A stretch of DNA of 64,000 bases. Source: Nemertoderma westbladi. Taxonomy: Eukaryota > Xenacoelomorpha > Nemertodermatida > Nemertodermatidae. The DNA is taken from contig JAUCBJ010002030.1 of the NCBI GenBank assembly GCA_032718475.1, positions 1 through 64,000 of the forward strand, given 5' to 3'. The translations under genes and the position numbers were made by a program. Positions 34,366-44,436 of this stretch are shown here, one piece after another. Under the pieces are notes generated by a model. The model saw only the letters and a program-made list of their open reading frames with translations. It had not been told where the DNA came from and ran no database searches. Each line of letters starts with the position of its first letter. The first letter of the stretch is position 1.

Positions 34366-34368
34366 TCA
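34366..34368 (-). promoter_or_regulatory. Single in-frame UGA between gag and pol
   Basis: Sense context AAC TGA CAA AAA. The 62 codons after it stay open and reach the pol zinc knuckles and protease in the same frame, with a CxxC..H..C finger (CQYCEHLGKRYIGHKLRGC) in between. Stop-codon readthrough of a Gag-Pol precursor is one reading; a point mutation from CGA to TGA in a single ORF is the other. Confidence 0.7.
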
Positions 34369-37300
34369 GTTTGAGGATGGCAAGGTGATTCCTTCTGCCA
34401 CGATGTGCTGGTCAGTGTAGTTGGATTGAGTTTCTACCACTGCCTCCCTGGATATCAAAATGTACACATCCTCCAGTTTTAAGAATCCATCCCGCTCTTC
34501 TCGCTGGTATTCGATCTTCCTCCACTCCCGACGAAGTCGATGGTGGAGTCGTCCTATGATCTTTAATAGGACTGTAGGGGTATTCCCGTAGTCAAGTTGT
34601 CCAATGGATCTCAAAGTAGTGATAGCGTTCTTTATCTCGTCAGCCAGTTTCAATAAGTCTACGGGTTTAGTAATAGCCCCTCCCTTACAGAGTTCCTCTA
34701 TCACTGACCTGGCCATGCTGACTGTACCTCTGTAGATCGAAGTTAAACGATCGTACGCTAGTTCGAAAGCGTCCGGTACACCAACAAAGGTCTCCGCCAA
34801 ACGTTTAGGTTCTCCTGACAACGTTTGAAGCAGGTAATTAAACTTCTCCCGTGATGTAAAGGCGCACACGGCGATCTGAGATTCGATATAGTCTACGAAA
34901 GTGTGCCAGTGTTTTGAACTACCGGAAAACTTCGGTGGTTGTTGTACCGGCAATCCCTGTCTGGCTGCGAATTTCGCTATCTCCTCGGCAACGTTCAGAA
35001 TTTCGCGTCCTTGGTTGGTAATCTGGTTGATATCCCTTCTTGGCGCTTTTCCCTGATACGATGTGTGTTTTGAAGGTACCGGTCTTTGTGGTTCCTTCGG
35101 GTGTCTATTGTGTTCGAATTCAGTGTTCCTCGAACTATCGGTTTGAACTTCCTCCAGACGTTCCTCAATCTGAGCCAACTTGTTAACAACTGGTCGCAGG
35201 ATGTCGGCGAACTGTTGTATACTGATTGCGTCCGTTGGTTGTAACGCCTTCTGTGTTGGTGTATTCTGTGGAGGATTGTCTACAAAGGAGTTGTCTGAAC
35301 GCTCGCGTTTATATTCATCGGCCGCCCCTGTTCTAAATACCTCGCGTTTCGGGTAATCCGATTCGCTCGAAGTACTACTATCATCTGGATATGGTGGTCG
35401 ACATGTTCGCGTCCGTTGCGTCGTCCGAATTCTAACGTTTCGCCTCGGAACATCGTCCACTGATCTCCGCTGCTCGGTAGGCTCACAAGTCTTCCTTGAA
35501 GTCGTAGATTGCGATGTAAACTGGTTGAACGGTCGCATATCCACTGGTCTCCGTTGTTCGGTAGGCTCACAAGTCTTCCTCGAAGTCGTAGATTGCGATG
35601 TAAACTGGACCGGTGGTCGAATAGCCGCCTTTGAATCAACTGGCCTTGTAGGCCGAAATGTCATTGGGTATTCGTAGTGTGTAACCGGTTTAGGTGTCAA
35701 AGGTGGACTCACGTGTTTTGTCGTTAGTAGTGCAGGTCCGGTCAATAAACTACTACGATCTGTAATCGGTGGGTTACTTACCTTGACTTTCAGAATAGGC
35801 GACGACGTTGCTCTTGGCGGTGTAAACTTGTCCGGAATAACAAACCTGTGTTCCGTCGCACCATGGATAGGAGAAATATCACTACTACCCGCAATCGAAA
35901 CAGGTTTCTTAGTTGTAACTGGTGCGAACATAGGGGTTACTTGAGGGAATCTTTGACATAAGTCTTTAACTAATTGTCGTTCCCGTCCGGGTGCTCCTAC
36001 GCTTCCTTCCTTCTTCCGTTCCTGAATTTGGCGATGTCTTACCTCTAACTGGTCCAAATCATGTCCGTCACGAGATCTCATTGATCGATCGCGGGCCTTT
36101 TGATCCAGATCCTCCTCGGCGTTCGCTAATTCTCTCGCCTTCTTCTCGAGTTCAAAATGAAGTTTAGCTGTCTTCTCTCGTTGTTCCGTTTGTTGTCGTT
36201 GCGCCTCAAACTCCGCTTGTCGTATAGCGGATTGAGCTTTTATTTGCCGTGTTTTCATTTCGGCCCGTGCTTCCGAAACTAATCGTTCTCGCTCTAATTC
36301 CGCCACTGCCGTTTGTCGCTCTAGTTCTGCCATTTGTCGCTCTAATTCCGCCGCTGCCGTTTGTCGCTCTAGTTCGGCCGCTGCCGTTTGTCGCTTTAAT
36401 TCTGCCGTTTGTCGCTCTAATTCCGCCGCTGCCGTTTGTCGCTCTAGTTCTGCCGCTGCGTTTCGTTGCGCTAAATCAGCCGCTGCCGTTCGTTGAGCAA
36501 TGTCTACCTCTAACCTTTCTACTTCAGCTGCTTCTAATTCAGCTTGTTCCTGTAGATGAGAGATTCTCGCTACATTCGCAACGCGTAGCTTCTCTTCTTC
36601 TGCTGCTGCCTGCATCACTAGAAGTTGAGCTTGTTCCTCCATTTCTCGTCGTTGTCGGTAGAATTCTTGCTGTTGTCGAGCAACTTCTGACGTAACCATA
36701 CTTCCCTCGCCAATTTCGCTACGAATACTTACCAACGATTGATCCAATATTCCCGTTGCCGATTCGATTCGTACGGGTGAAGTTTCCCTCGTATATTCCG
36801 GCACGGTTTCCAAATCGCCGACGTCGACGCACATACGTAAGTGATCCGTCAGGTGTTTCAATTGTCCATCCAGTCGGTACAGTTCCTGTTCTTCCTCGGG
36901 TTGTAATAATTCGTCCGAAACTGACTCACCTAACAACTGGTCCGCTTGTTCCTGTTGTATCTGCCTAATCGTCGACTTAAACTGAATCAGTTTCTCTCTA
37001 GCGATCATTAGTTTATCGAGGATTCTAAGTTGAGTATCCATGTCCTGTCTCTGTCTAGCTAGATCTTGTAGACCAATTAGGTTATCTACGGACTTGTGTA
37101 CTCTACTTTGTACTCTAACCTGGAGGGTGTAGAACTCGAATCGAGACATCGGAGCGGTCAACTCGTTTAAAATGCGTTGGCCTTCTCCAATACTCCTGGT
37201 TATATGCGCCATGTATCCGCCGACGCTTCTAACCACACTCTCCTGACTTCCTGCTGAACTTACCATGTCTGTTTCCCTGTATCTAGGTTGTGGAACAGTT

Positions 37301-37494
37301 AGAAAGTCCTCGGTCCTGCCGTCGCCTCGTACTACGGCATCCGGTACTCCCGTTGGATGTACTGGTGACGCACACGGTGTAGGTTCGGTAGGCTCGCGAG
37401 TCTTCCCCTGTTGTTCTTCCGCTGCTGACTTATCTCCGTCGCATGAGTCATAGTCGGTAGGTGTATTCTTCGTATAGTCTTGTTTGTCACTCAT
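34366..37494 (-). CDS. gag: BEL-2 gag
   Basis: 1042 codons, starting at the ATG at 37494. The N-terminal third is charged; the middle is a long coiled coil with tandem AELERQTAAAELERQTA-type repeats (plus about 36300-36480). A proline/serine-rich region contains two nearly identical blocks of about 84 bp near 35470-35580, each with the dispersed motif. The C-terminal 180 residues (PKFSGSSKHWHTFVDYIESQ onwards) match the DUF1759 capsid-like domain of BEL/Pao and related elements. The protein should form the virus-like particle that packages element RNA. The nucleocapsid zinc fingers lie beyond the UGA, in the pol-frame extension. Coiled-coil length is greater than in typical BEL Gag. Confidence 0.9.
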   Translation of the reverse strand: MSDKQDYTKNTPTDYDSCDGDKSAAEEQQGKTREPTEPTPCASPVHPTGVPDAVVRGDGRTEDFLTVPQPRYRETDMVSSAGSQESVVRSVGGYMAHITRSIGEGQRILNELTAPMSRFEFYTLQVRVQSRVHKSVDNLIGLQDLARQRQDMDTQLRILDKLMIAREKLIQFKSTIRQIQQEQADQLLGESVSDELLQPEEEQELYRLDGQLKHLTDHLRMCVDVGDLETVPEYTRETSPVRIESATGILDQSLVSIRSEIGEGSMVTSEVARQQQEFYRQRREMEEQAQLLVMQAAAEEEKLRVANVARISHLQEQAELEAAEVERLEVDIAQRTAAADLAQRNAAAELERQTAAAELERQTAELKRQTAAAELERQTAAAELERQMAELERQTAVAELERERLVSEARAEMKTRQIKAQSAIRQAEFEAQRQQTEQREKTAKLHFELEKKARELANAEEDLDQKARDRSMRSRDGHDLDQLEVRHRQIQERKKEGSVGAPGRERQLVKDLCQRFPQVTPMFAPVTTKKPVSIAGSSDISPIHGATEHRFVIPDKFTPPRATSSPILKVKVSNPPITDRSSLLTGPALLTTKHVSPPLTPKPVTHYEYPMTFRPTRPVDSKAAIRPPVQFTSQSTTSRKTCEPTEQRRPVDMRPFNQFTSQSTTSRKTCEPTEQRRSVDDVPRRNVRIRTTQRTRTCRPPYPDDSSTSSESDYPKREVFRTGAADEYKRERSDNSFVDNPPQNTPTQKALQPTDAISIQQFADILRPVVNKLAQIEERLEEVQTDSSRNTEFEHNRHPKEPQRPVPSKHTSYQGKAPRRDINQITNQGREILNVAEEIAKFAARQGLPVQQPPKFSGSSKHWHTFVDYIESQIAVCAFTSREKFNYLLQTLSGEPKRLAETFVGVPDAFELAYDRLTSIYRGTVSMARSVIEELCKGGAITKPVDLLKLADEIKNAITTLRSIGQLDYGNTPTVLLKIIGRLHHRLRREWRKIEYQREERDGFLKLEDVYILISREAVVETQSNYTDQHIVAEGITLPSSN

Positions 37495-38304
37495 TTCGGT
37501 AGTTGTAAGTCAAGTAAAGTGAGTGTCAAAGTATCAAACTTACCATATTTTATCTAAACGGTACTAATTACAGTCATATAAAATTAGCCTACCGGCCGAT
37601 TTTATAGCAGATGGATAAAATTAGCCTAAACGGCCAATTTTACAGCAAATAAATGTCACGGAATAAGTATATAATAAAATTAGCCTAGCGGCCAATTTTA
37701 TAACAAATAAATCGGATAACGATATGCGTTATCAAAAGGTAAATTAAATACAATAATACGGACTAATTCAGCAATGAACAAAGAAATCGTACGGAATGCA
37801 TAAATACTTGAGGCAGTGGAACCCACAATAATTTTAACTAATACGGTAATGCCTAACTTATTTATGCAACTTTTCGAACTCACCCACTCCAATAATTCTC
37901 CAGAAAAACAGATTCCCAGATACAAACCGGACGTGAACCTTTCCGTTTTTAACGTTGCGGACGAAGCGCGATTTTCCCAACCAAAGTTGTTGAGTTATCT
38001 ATCTCCCAAACTTGCTAAACACGGTCTTGCTCCCGTTACAGTCTAGAAATGAGTTCTGAATCCTGAAAAAACAAAAGAGTTAGGTTTTACTTTTTACGAA
38101 AATTTTGTACCGGTACAATATGGTATTTAAACCCTTTTAAACACCGGTATTCAATTCCAAAATATTTTACACGCGGTTCAAATCAAATTTTTATTTCAAA
38201 AAATTAGCACTTAGCTAATCAAATACAAATTTTTACCTCAAAATACAAAATTTTCAAATAACTTTAGTCCTACCGAACCGTAGTTCAGTAAAACATATTC
38301 CTAC
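37495..38304 (-). other. BEL-2 leader between 5' LTR and gag
   Basis: Untranslated leader in sense. Contains three or four spaced copies of AAAATTAGCCTA(C)CGGCC-type sequence near 37575-37700. The sense sequence just after the LTR reads GTAGGAATATG; I cannot match it to a known tRNA primer site. Frames at 37698-38046 lack recognisable domains. Confidence 0.6.
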
Positions 38305-39947
38305 TAATGCGAAGAGACAGTAACAATACCTGCAATATCCTACTGTAAAGTTTGTGAATCAAATCATAAATCCGACCTTCTCACCAAACAGTAAACTCTA
38401 AGTAAGCGAATATATTGCAGTATCGATCTCTTATAACCGGTGAGGCAGAAAACAGTCTACGAGCAGACAAACTTCGATAAAACAAAATCCCGCGCAGCGA
38501 ATCCTAAAATCAGGCTGACTCACTGACGGACTAAAGGGCTCGTATACTTTGCCGCGGTGTGATTTATATGGTTGGGCAAAGAGACGCTAGCTAGGTACAG
38601 AGGCAGAGATTTGGAGATGTCTAACTAGCGGGCAAAACACAGTAAGGACGAAAGTTAATTTTATATATTTTGAGGTGTAAATAATTTCTAACGCGCGTGT
38701 GTTAATTCTGAACGGTCAAAAGCAGTTTTGCTCCTTCACATATATAATTACTGGGTACGGTGTGCATTTTACGAATATTCTAATTTTGTAACTTGTAGGT
38801 CCAATACTCACGAATGATAAGGTTCCTTCCCCTCTTGCGTATTTCCAGGACTCAAATTCAGGCATAAGGTTAATGCTATGCCCAGAATTCGGCAATTTTA
38901 ATTTACCAGGTCCCTAATACTAAGAAGAAATGTGTTAGTTTACTACAGTAGGCGTACGGTTACGAATAGCTATCCTGGCTCTTATCTAGAATTTTAGTCA
39001 CCTAGGTAGGCTGGGTAACTTCCTATCAGGACGTTGGCGGGGACACGGTAGATGTTAGTATATCCCTAATAGCCTCAATTTATTTGCGCCTAGTTGTAAA
39101 CTGCCCTACCGCCTGAACGGTACAATCCCAATTCAGGTGAAACACAGCAACCCTCCTAGCCTACAAGTTCTAATGCAATGGACACCATTGTACTGCAAAT
39201 AGTCGCAAACGCACCTGTACTTAGCAAGAGTTAGGCGTACAGTTTGCTGCACCCTACCAATGTGTATGCTTCGTACCGGCGTACCTACGTCCTATCTGCG
39301 TACTAGTATCTGCCTGCTCTCTCCCTCCCCCGTAGGAATATGAAGGTCTACTGTGGTTCTTTCCTGAATCAAGACAGTACAGTCCCTAAGATGTAATTTT
39401 AGGCTCACAGCGTGTCACTACTTCTACCTTTGATCTTTGGTCTTACGCTTAGGTAGCAAGGCGTCGAACGCTGTCTAACCTTTCAGGCGATGGGCGAATA
39501 ACTAAGGTGGTATTGCGGGTTGTCTCCTGTCTACATTCCCTTGATGTTCCCGTTCATTGCTGCGGCCCGATCTCTAGCCGGCCATCCTGTTCCTAAGAGT
39601 GTTCACCGTAGTGAATCATGGTGAAAAGAAAAGCAGATAGCAGTATTTCTGAATTTATTGCAGATAATAATACAAAATGTAATCTGAAAACTAATGACAG
39701 AATAAACAAGATTGAGTAACTAATAAGATTAGATAGATTGCACTGAGATTGATAACTAATGAACAAATCGCACCTTTATATAGCAAATTTGTGCTGCAAT
39801 CAATCGAGAAAATTCTCGATTGTTCTATAGGTTCTAACAGGTTTTTAAAGATAGCTATTGGTCCAGCTAATATATAACTTGCACGACATTGGATACAATC
39901 TAATAACTGCAGTCTCATTGGTTAATCTAGGTACAAACAAATGCAAT

Positions 39948-40863
39948 GGAGCCACTCCACGAGGCGAACCGCGCGGCACTGCGGGCGGCCACAACAACGC
40001 CACTCGAGATCGCCCGTCTTAACGTTGTTGACGACCCGGTATCCGGTTGTTGGCTGGACGCTATTCCCATCAGCTCGCTAGGGCTGAAACTCACGGACTC
40101 CCAGTTCAGGGTTTCTGTCGCCACACGCCTCGGTTGCAAGTTAACCGAACCCCACAGGTGCTCCCGGTGCGGATCCGAAGTAAAACCGGATGGTCTCCAC
40201 GGACTATCCTGTGTGAGAAGCGCCGGGAGGCTGCCACGCCACTCTATGTTAAACGACATAGTGAAACGTGCATTGGCCTCCTGTGGGGTTAGAGCTCGCC
40301 TTGAACCGGTCGGGTTGTGTAGGGCTGATGGGAAGCGTGTCGATGGCGTTACCCTCGAATCGTGGAGTGGGGGCCGGCCGATGACTGGGATGCGACCGTC
40401 GTCGACCCCCTCGCTCCCAGTCATCTCGCCCAGAGCATGCAGGCCGGCCGCCATGTTGTCGAGGAGGCGGAAAACTCAAAGATTAAGAAATACGAGGAAC
40501 TGACCGTCCGAGGGAGCTACCTCTTCTACCCGGTAGCATTCGAGACCTTCGGTCGGCCCGGTCCTGAGACGGCTGCATTCCTTAAGGAGGTTGGCCGACG
40601 CCTCCACGCAGCCACTCAGGAGCCGCGATCCCATCGGTTCCTCCTCCAACGTCTCCTCGTAGCCATCTTGATCGGCAACACGGCCTCCATCCTCGGCTCC
40701 ATGGACCCTCTGTCCGACGGCCTCTACGACGAGGTTTTGTCGCCAGCTGCCCCCGCACCCCCCACTGACTCAGCGGGTTAGACTGATCTTGAACTTTTGT
40801 ATATAGTTAGGTAGGTAGTTTATATTAATTTAGTTAGTGTGCCTCATTGTGCTATAAGAAAAT
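39948..40863 (+). pseudogene. 3' fragment of a non-LTR element with restriction-like endonuclease
   Basis: AATGCAAT flanks it (39940-39947 and 40864-40871) and the other LTR lacks it. The first frame has CSRCGSEVKPDGLHGLSC (C-x2-C..H..C) and KRVDGVTLESWSGG, which resemble the zinc finger and PD-(D/E)xK signature at the C-terminus of R2/NeSL-type retrotransposons. Near 40380 the frame shifts by one base; DWDATVVDPLA and the remaining 100 or so residues are in another frame, ending at a TAG at 40781. The RT domain is missing, so this is a 5'-truncated, frameshifted copy. It is GC-rich compared with its surroundings. The superfamily is my inference from the motifs. Confidence 0.7.
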
Positions 40864-40920
40864 AATGCAATTTAATTTGTAGCGGTTAATTTAAATGAGT
40901 TGAAATTCTGTACAAAAAAT

Positions 40921-41006
40921 AATTCGCACTTACTAGGATTCGAACTCAATACCTACTACACATATAATTTCCAACGCTCTACCGACTGAGCTACTGAACC
41001 ACTTGA
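40921..41006 (-). promoter_or_regulatory. tRNA-like block, 5' LTR copy
   Basis: Identical in the A box and B box to 23415-23500; one difference nearby (AATTCGCAC here, AATTAGCAC there). In sense it is close to the start of the 5' LTR, upstream of the rest of the element, where a Pol III promoter could act. Confidence 0.55.
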
Positions 41007-41209
41007 CTAAACGTCGTACAATAGATATAATAAATACAAATGAGGACTCAAAGTAATCTTTTACAAAGTTAATTCGAATAAAATAAAATTTTGAAAATCC
41101 ACGGCATTTAGGGAATATAATTCTATATAGGGAACAATAGCACTATACAACGAATAATAATAAAAGCAATACATGCAATTATAAGAAAGAAAATAAAAAA
41201 TATGACTCA

Positions 41210-43849
41210 TTGTGGATCAATATAGGCGATACTCTAGTAGGTGTATTCTACATACCACCACATGCTAATAATATTTGGGATGACCTGGCCGAGGAAATGG
41301 AGAATGCTACCAATGCATCTCAAAATGTCCTTCTAATGGGTGATTTCAATGTTAATTATCAATCCACATATGACCCCCAATCAAAAAATAACTCTGCATA
41401 TTATAAAAACAAGCAATTCCTGGAAATACTAACGACATACAACTTACAAATCCTAAATACCGAGCACCCCACTAGATATAAAGCAAAAACCAGCTCTCTT
41501 ATAGACATGTTCATAACCACCTCAAATAATACAGATAACTATATTGAATGCAATACATTTCCGGCTGACTTTTCCGATCACGAATTTATAGTACTGAAAT
41601 CCAAACAAGTAATTTCACAACCACCACAAAACACGAAACCAGTATATTCTACAGTTAAATTCCGCGATCTATCACATTTCAATGAATCTGATTTTCTTAA
41701 TGAAATTAGTAAAATTGACTGGACGAATAATTATTTTACAAGCAATGTAGATTACGTTTATGACAACTTCGAAAATAAATTTAATGAAATATATGATAAG
41801 CATGCACCAATTAAAACTAAATGCATACGATCTAGCAATAATATCAAAAGCAACTTGCACAACATATCACTATGGTGGAACTCAGAACTATCATCCCTAA
41901 ATATTGAAAAACAGCAAAAATTAATCAGGTGGAGACATTCAAAAAGTGAAAGTGACTTTGCAGACTATAAAACAATTCGAAATAAATTTAACTCACTAAA
42001 TAAAAACCTAAAGAATAAATATATAAAATCAAAACTAAATGATGCAACTGCAATAAAAGACAAATGGGCAATATTAAATAAAATCACTAATAATAATAAA
42101 AAAACCGAGCAAACTATATCGTCCTTAATTAATCACGCAACAGGCTCTATTATTTATAACATATTACCAATGGCGAACCTACTTAATGACACATATCTAA
42201 ATCTGGGTAACTTTCAAAGCACTGGCTATATAAAAAGACATTGTACTGTTCACTCTAGTTTCAGCTTTAAGAACGTAACCGAATTAGAAATATTTGAAAT
42301 AATATCTAAAATAAACACAAATAAACCAACTGGTCCGTCAATATTAAGTCCAAAATTAATAAAACTAATTGCACCGTATATTACCATACCACTAACTCAC
42401 ATCACAAACTTATGCCTAACGTCAAGCACTTTTCCTTCTCGGCTAAAATCAACCTTTATTACTCCTGTATTCAAAAAAGGGTCTCGAGATGAACCATCTA
42501 ATTATAGACCTATTTCTGTCACATCAACATTCGAAAAAATAATTGAAACAGTCATATATCACCAAATTACAAAATATCTACACAACAATAAAATACTACA
42601 AAGTAAGCAATTTGGTTTCAGAAAAGGGTATTCTACAGCAGACGCCGTTTTATTTGCAACCGAGTCTTGGAAACGCGAACTTAACGAAAAAAAATATATT
42701 GCTATTGGAGTACTAGATCTCTCTAAAGCTTTCAACTCCCTCCAGCACGACATTCTCCTAGATAAATTAATAGAAATTGGATTCCAATCGAATGCTGTTG
42801 CACTTATTAAAAGTTATCTTCTCGACCGCCCGCAAGCTGTAAAATTAAGCAAAATGTTCTCAGACTGGAAAATTTGCAATAGGGGTATACCACAGGGCAC
42901 CAAACTTGGACCATTATTGTTTTTAATATATGTCAATGACTTTGCAAATCAAATAAATTTGGAAACAATCCAATATGCCGATGACACTCTTATATATTGC
43001 TCGCACCCAAATGCACATACTGCAGTAAAACAACTAAACAATCAAATCACATATATTAGCCAGCTATTCGCAACACTAGGTATGAAATTAAACTCAAATA
43101 AAACAGAACTTCTTGTTATATCCCCATTAAAGAGAACAGACGAATTAAATAATCTACATCTTGTGCTTAATAATGACATAATTAAACAATCAACCACAAT
43201 TAAATATTTAGGCATCATCATAGATAACAGATTATCATGGAAGGACCAAATAAAAACTACTACATCTAAAATGGCAGCGGCCACATCCACAATACGCCAA
43301 ATAAAAGGACAATTGCCAATCTCTACGAAATTAATGTTATACAAAGCTCTAGTCATGCCGTACCATAACTACTGTAGTATCTTAACAGCGACATATAATA
43401 ATACTCACGGATATAAGGAACTACTGTACAAAATGGATAAGATTCAAAATTACGCACTTAGGCTAATCTATAACAAAAAAATACGAGAAACTTCAGGAAC
43501 AGAACTAAGACAATTAGCTAGGATCCCGCACCTTAACGCACTGAGAGAATACCACGCAATACAATATTTCTATAAATACATGTTCAACATTATCCCAGCA
43601 TTTAAATCATTAAAACTCCCGTTCATCAATCAAATATCACTATCTAATAGGCAAATAAATCCACGAACTAAAAAAATAAAAGTTCCAAAAACAACAAACA
43701 GATTTGGTCACAACTCTTTTATTGTCACATGCATAAAATCATGGAACAATTTACCTAATAACATTCGTAAATTTGCACTCAATAATAATTTTTTATCACT
43801 ATTGGAAAATTACTACATAACACAATATGAAAGAAAAGCAGTAACATAA
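41210..43849 (+). CDS. LINE ORF2: AP endonuclease and reverse transcriptase
   Basis: 879 codons. Endonuclease part: MGDFN at 43-47, SSLIDMFITT and FSDHEF later. RT part: TPVFKKGSRDEPSNYRPIS, GFRKGYST, LDLSKAFNSLQHD (the second Asp of the usual AFD is Asn; the catalytic first Asp is kept), RGIPQGTKLGPLLF and YADD at 589-592. The order and wording fit CR1/Jockey-group LINEs. It nicks target DNA and primes reverse transcription there. The frame really begins upstream (KKYDSLWINI), but a stop at 41138 and a different frame in the 21587 fragment show a frame break near the BEL-2 insertion, so this copy is dead besides being split and 5' truncated. Confidence 0.85.
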   Translation: MWINIGDTLVGVFYIPPHANNIWDDLAEEMENATNASQNVLLMGDFNVNYQSTYDPQSKNNSAYYKNKQFLEILTTYNLQILNTEHPTRYKAKTSSLIDMFITTSNNTDNYIECNTFPADFSDHEFIVLKSKQVISQPPQNTKPVYSTVKFRDLSHFNESDFLNEISKIDWTNNYFTSNVDYVYDNFENKFNEIYDKHAPIKTKCIRSSNNIKSNLHNISLWWNSELSSLNIEKQQKLIRWRHSKSESDFADYKTIRNKFNSLNKNLKNKYIKSKLNDATAIKDKWAILNKITNNNKKTEQTISSLINHATGSIIYNILPMANLLNDTYLNLGNFQSTGYIKRHCTVHSSFSFKNVTELEIFEIISKINTNKPTGPSILSPKLIKLIAPYITIPLTHITNLCLTSSTFPSRLKSTFITPVFKKGSRDEPSNYRPISVTSTFEKIIETVIYHQITKYLHNNKILQSKQFGFRKGYSTADAVLFATESWKRELNEKKYIAIGVLDLSKAFNSLQHDILLDKLIEIGFQSNAVALIKSYLLDRPQAVKLSKMFSDWKICNRGIPQGTKLGPLLFLIYVNDFANQINLETIQYADDTLIYCSHPNAHTAVKQLNNQITYISQLFATLGMKLNSNKTELLVISPLKRTDELNNLHLVLNNDIIKQSTTIKYLGIIIDNRLSWKDQIKTTTSKMAAATSTIRQIKGQLPISTKLMLYKALVMPYHNYCSILTATYNNTHGYKELLYKMDKIQNYALRLIYNKKIRETSGTELRQLARIPHLNALREYHAIQYFYKYMFNIIPAFKSLKLPFINQISLSNRQINPRTKKIKVPKTTNRFGHNSFIVTCIKSWNNLPNNIRKFALNNNFLSLLENYYITQYERKAVT

Positions 43850-44436
43850 TCACTTAACTATACATTATTATAAAAGTCAGGCTATAAAAGAAGGGAAGGG
43901 GGGGGGGGTGGGGTGGGGGGGGGGGGGGGGGGGCAAGTATGTAAGGTGCTTGTAATTTTTCGTGTTATTTTATCTATACTGTGTATTGATATTGAAGTAT
44001 GGAGTACGTGGATATTAGTTTTATTTATGCATGGTATGTGTGGGGTGTGCGGAAGTGCATGTTTATGCATGGGATGGGCTTGATAATACGGGTTGATAAT
44101 GCGATAGTACGTTAATAGTTTATGTATGGCTGAGCCTGGCCCATGCACGTAGTTTTATTTAACCATACACCATACAACTTTAGTTAACTAAGTACGGTTG
44201 TAATGTGTACAGTAAATATCTTATTCTATTGTTTAGTGTCGTATTATTTACAAATTATACTGTGTCAACACATACATAGAAGATGGACCAAGTCCATCCA
44301 GCCCGCTGACTTTGACCTTTTAAACTATCAGTTTAATGTGTAACTTCGGTGCCATTTCACTGCCTTTAGTCCAGCATGCTGGCTAAAGTTTTAAGGTTAA
44401 TATAATTGAATTTTGTTTGTTTTGTTTTGGTTAAAC
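43850..44436 (+). other. LINE 3' untranslated region
   Basis: Starts after the TAA at 43849. A G-rich run (43898-43933) is followed by AT-rich sequence. No frame of note on the plus strand. The reverse-strand frame at 43882-44148 is a shadow of the G run. Confidence 0.6.

Larger units (their letters stand above)
23918..37406. repeat. Dispersed BEL-2 motif, ten copies
   Basis: Plus-strand consensus AGGCTCGCGAGTCTTCC. Copies start at about 23918, 24116, 24474 (3' UTR), 27447 (ORF3), 28598 (between pol and ORF3), 30967 and 32994 (pol), 35477, 35561 and 37388 (gag). In ORF3 and pol it encodes GRLASL; in gag a different frame gives KTREPTE or KTCEPTE. Its conservation across frames and non-coding DNA points to a role at nucleic-acid level. 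The core CTCGCGAG is palindromic in some copies but CTCGCAAG in others. Confidence 0.85.
21723..41127 (-). mobile_element. BEL-2: giant, nearly intact BEL/Pao retrotransposon with a third ORF
   Basis: LTRs at 21723-23621 and 38305-41127 flank gag (37494-34366), pol (34365-28900) and ORF3 (28344-24511), all on the minus strand. TAGGG stands outside both ends. Minus a later 924-bp insertion (with its target copy) in one LTR, both LTRs are exactly 1899 bp and I count about seven mismatches by eye, so insertion was recent. Total without that insertion is about 18.5 kb, large for BEL/Pao. Pol keeps every catalytic residue I can check. Apart from one UGA between gag and pol the coding regions are open. 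Confidence 0.9.
38305..41127 (-). repeat. BEL-2 5' LTR, interrupted by a retroelement fragment
   Basis: Same 1899-bp LTR as 21723-23621 plus a 916-bp insertion and an 8-bp target copy. Total 2823 minus 924 equals 1899 exactly. TAGGG (41128-41132) follows it and matches 21718-21722. Differences between LTRs are single substitutions, mostly G to A or C to T type. Confidence 0.92.
41128..44436 (+). mobile_element. LINE, main part (CR1/Jockey-like), inserted in BEL-1
   Basis: Continues the fragment at 21587-21722 after BEL-2. It includes a long endonuclease-RT frame (41210-43849) and a 3' region with a G run and a T/G-rich tail (GTTTGTTTTGTTTTG near 44418-44434). It ends against the BEL-1 RT sequence near 44437. 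On the BEL-1 side about 110 codons of RT are missing at this point, so the insertion came with a target deletion or a later loss. Confidence 0.8.

Noticed and set aside
34366-34368. UGA as selenocysteine
   Set aside because: No sign of a SECIS element was sought out or seen, and the position between gag and pol fits readthrough or mutation better.
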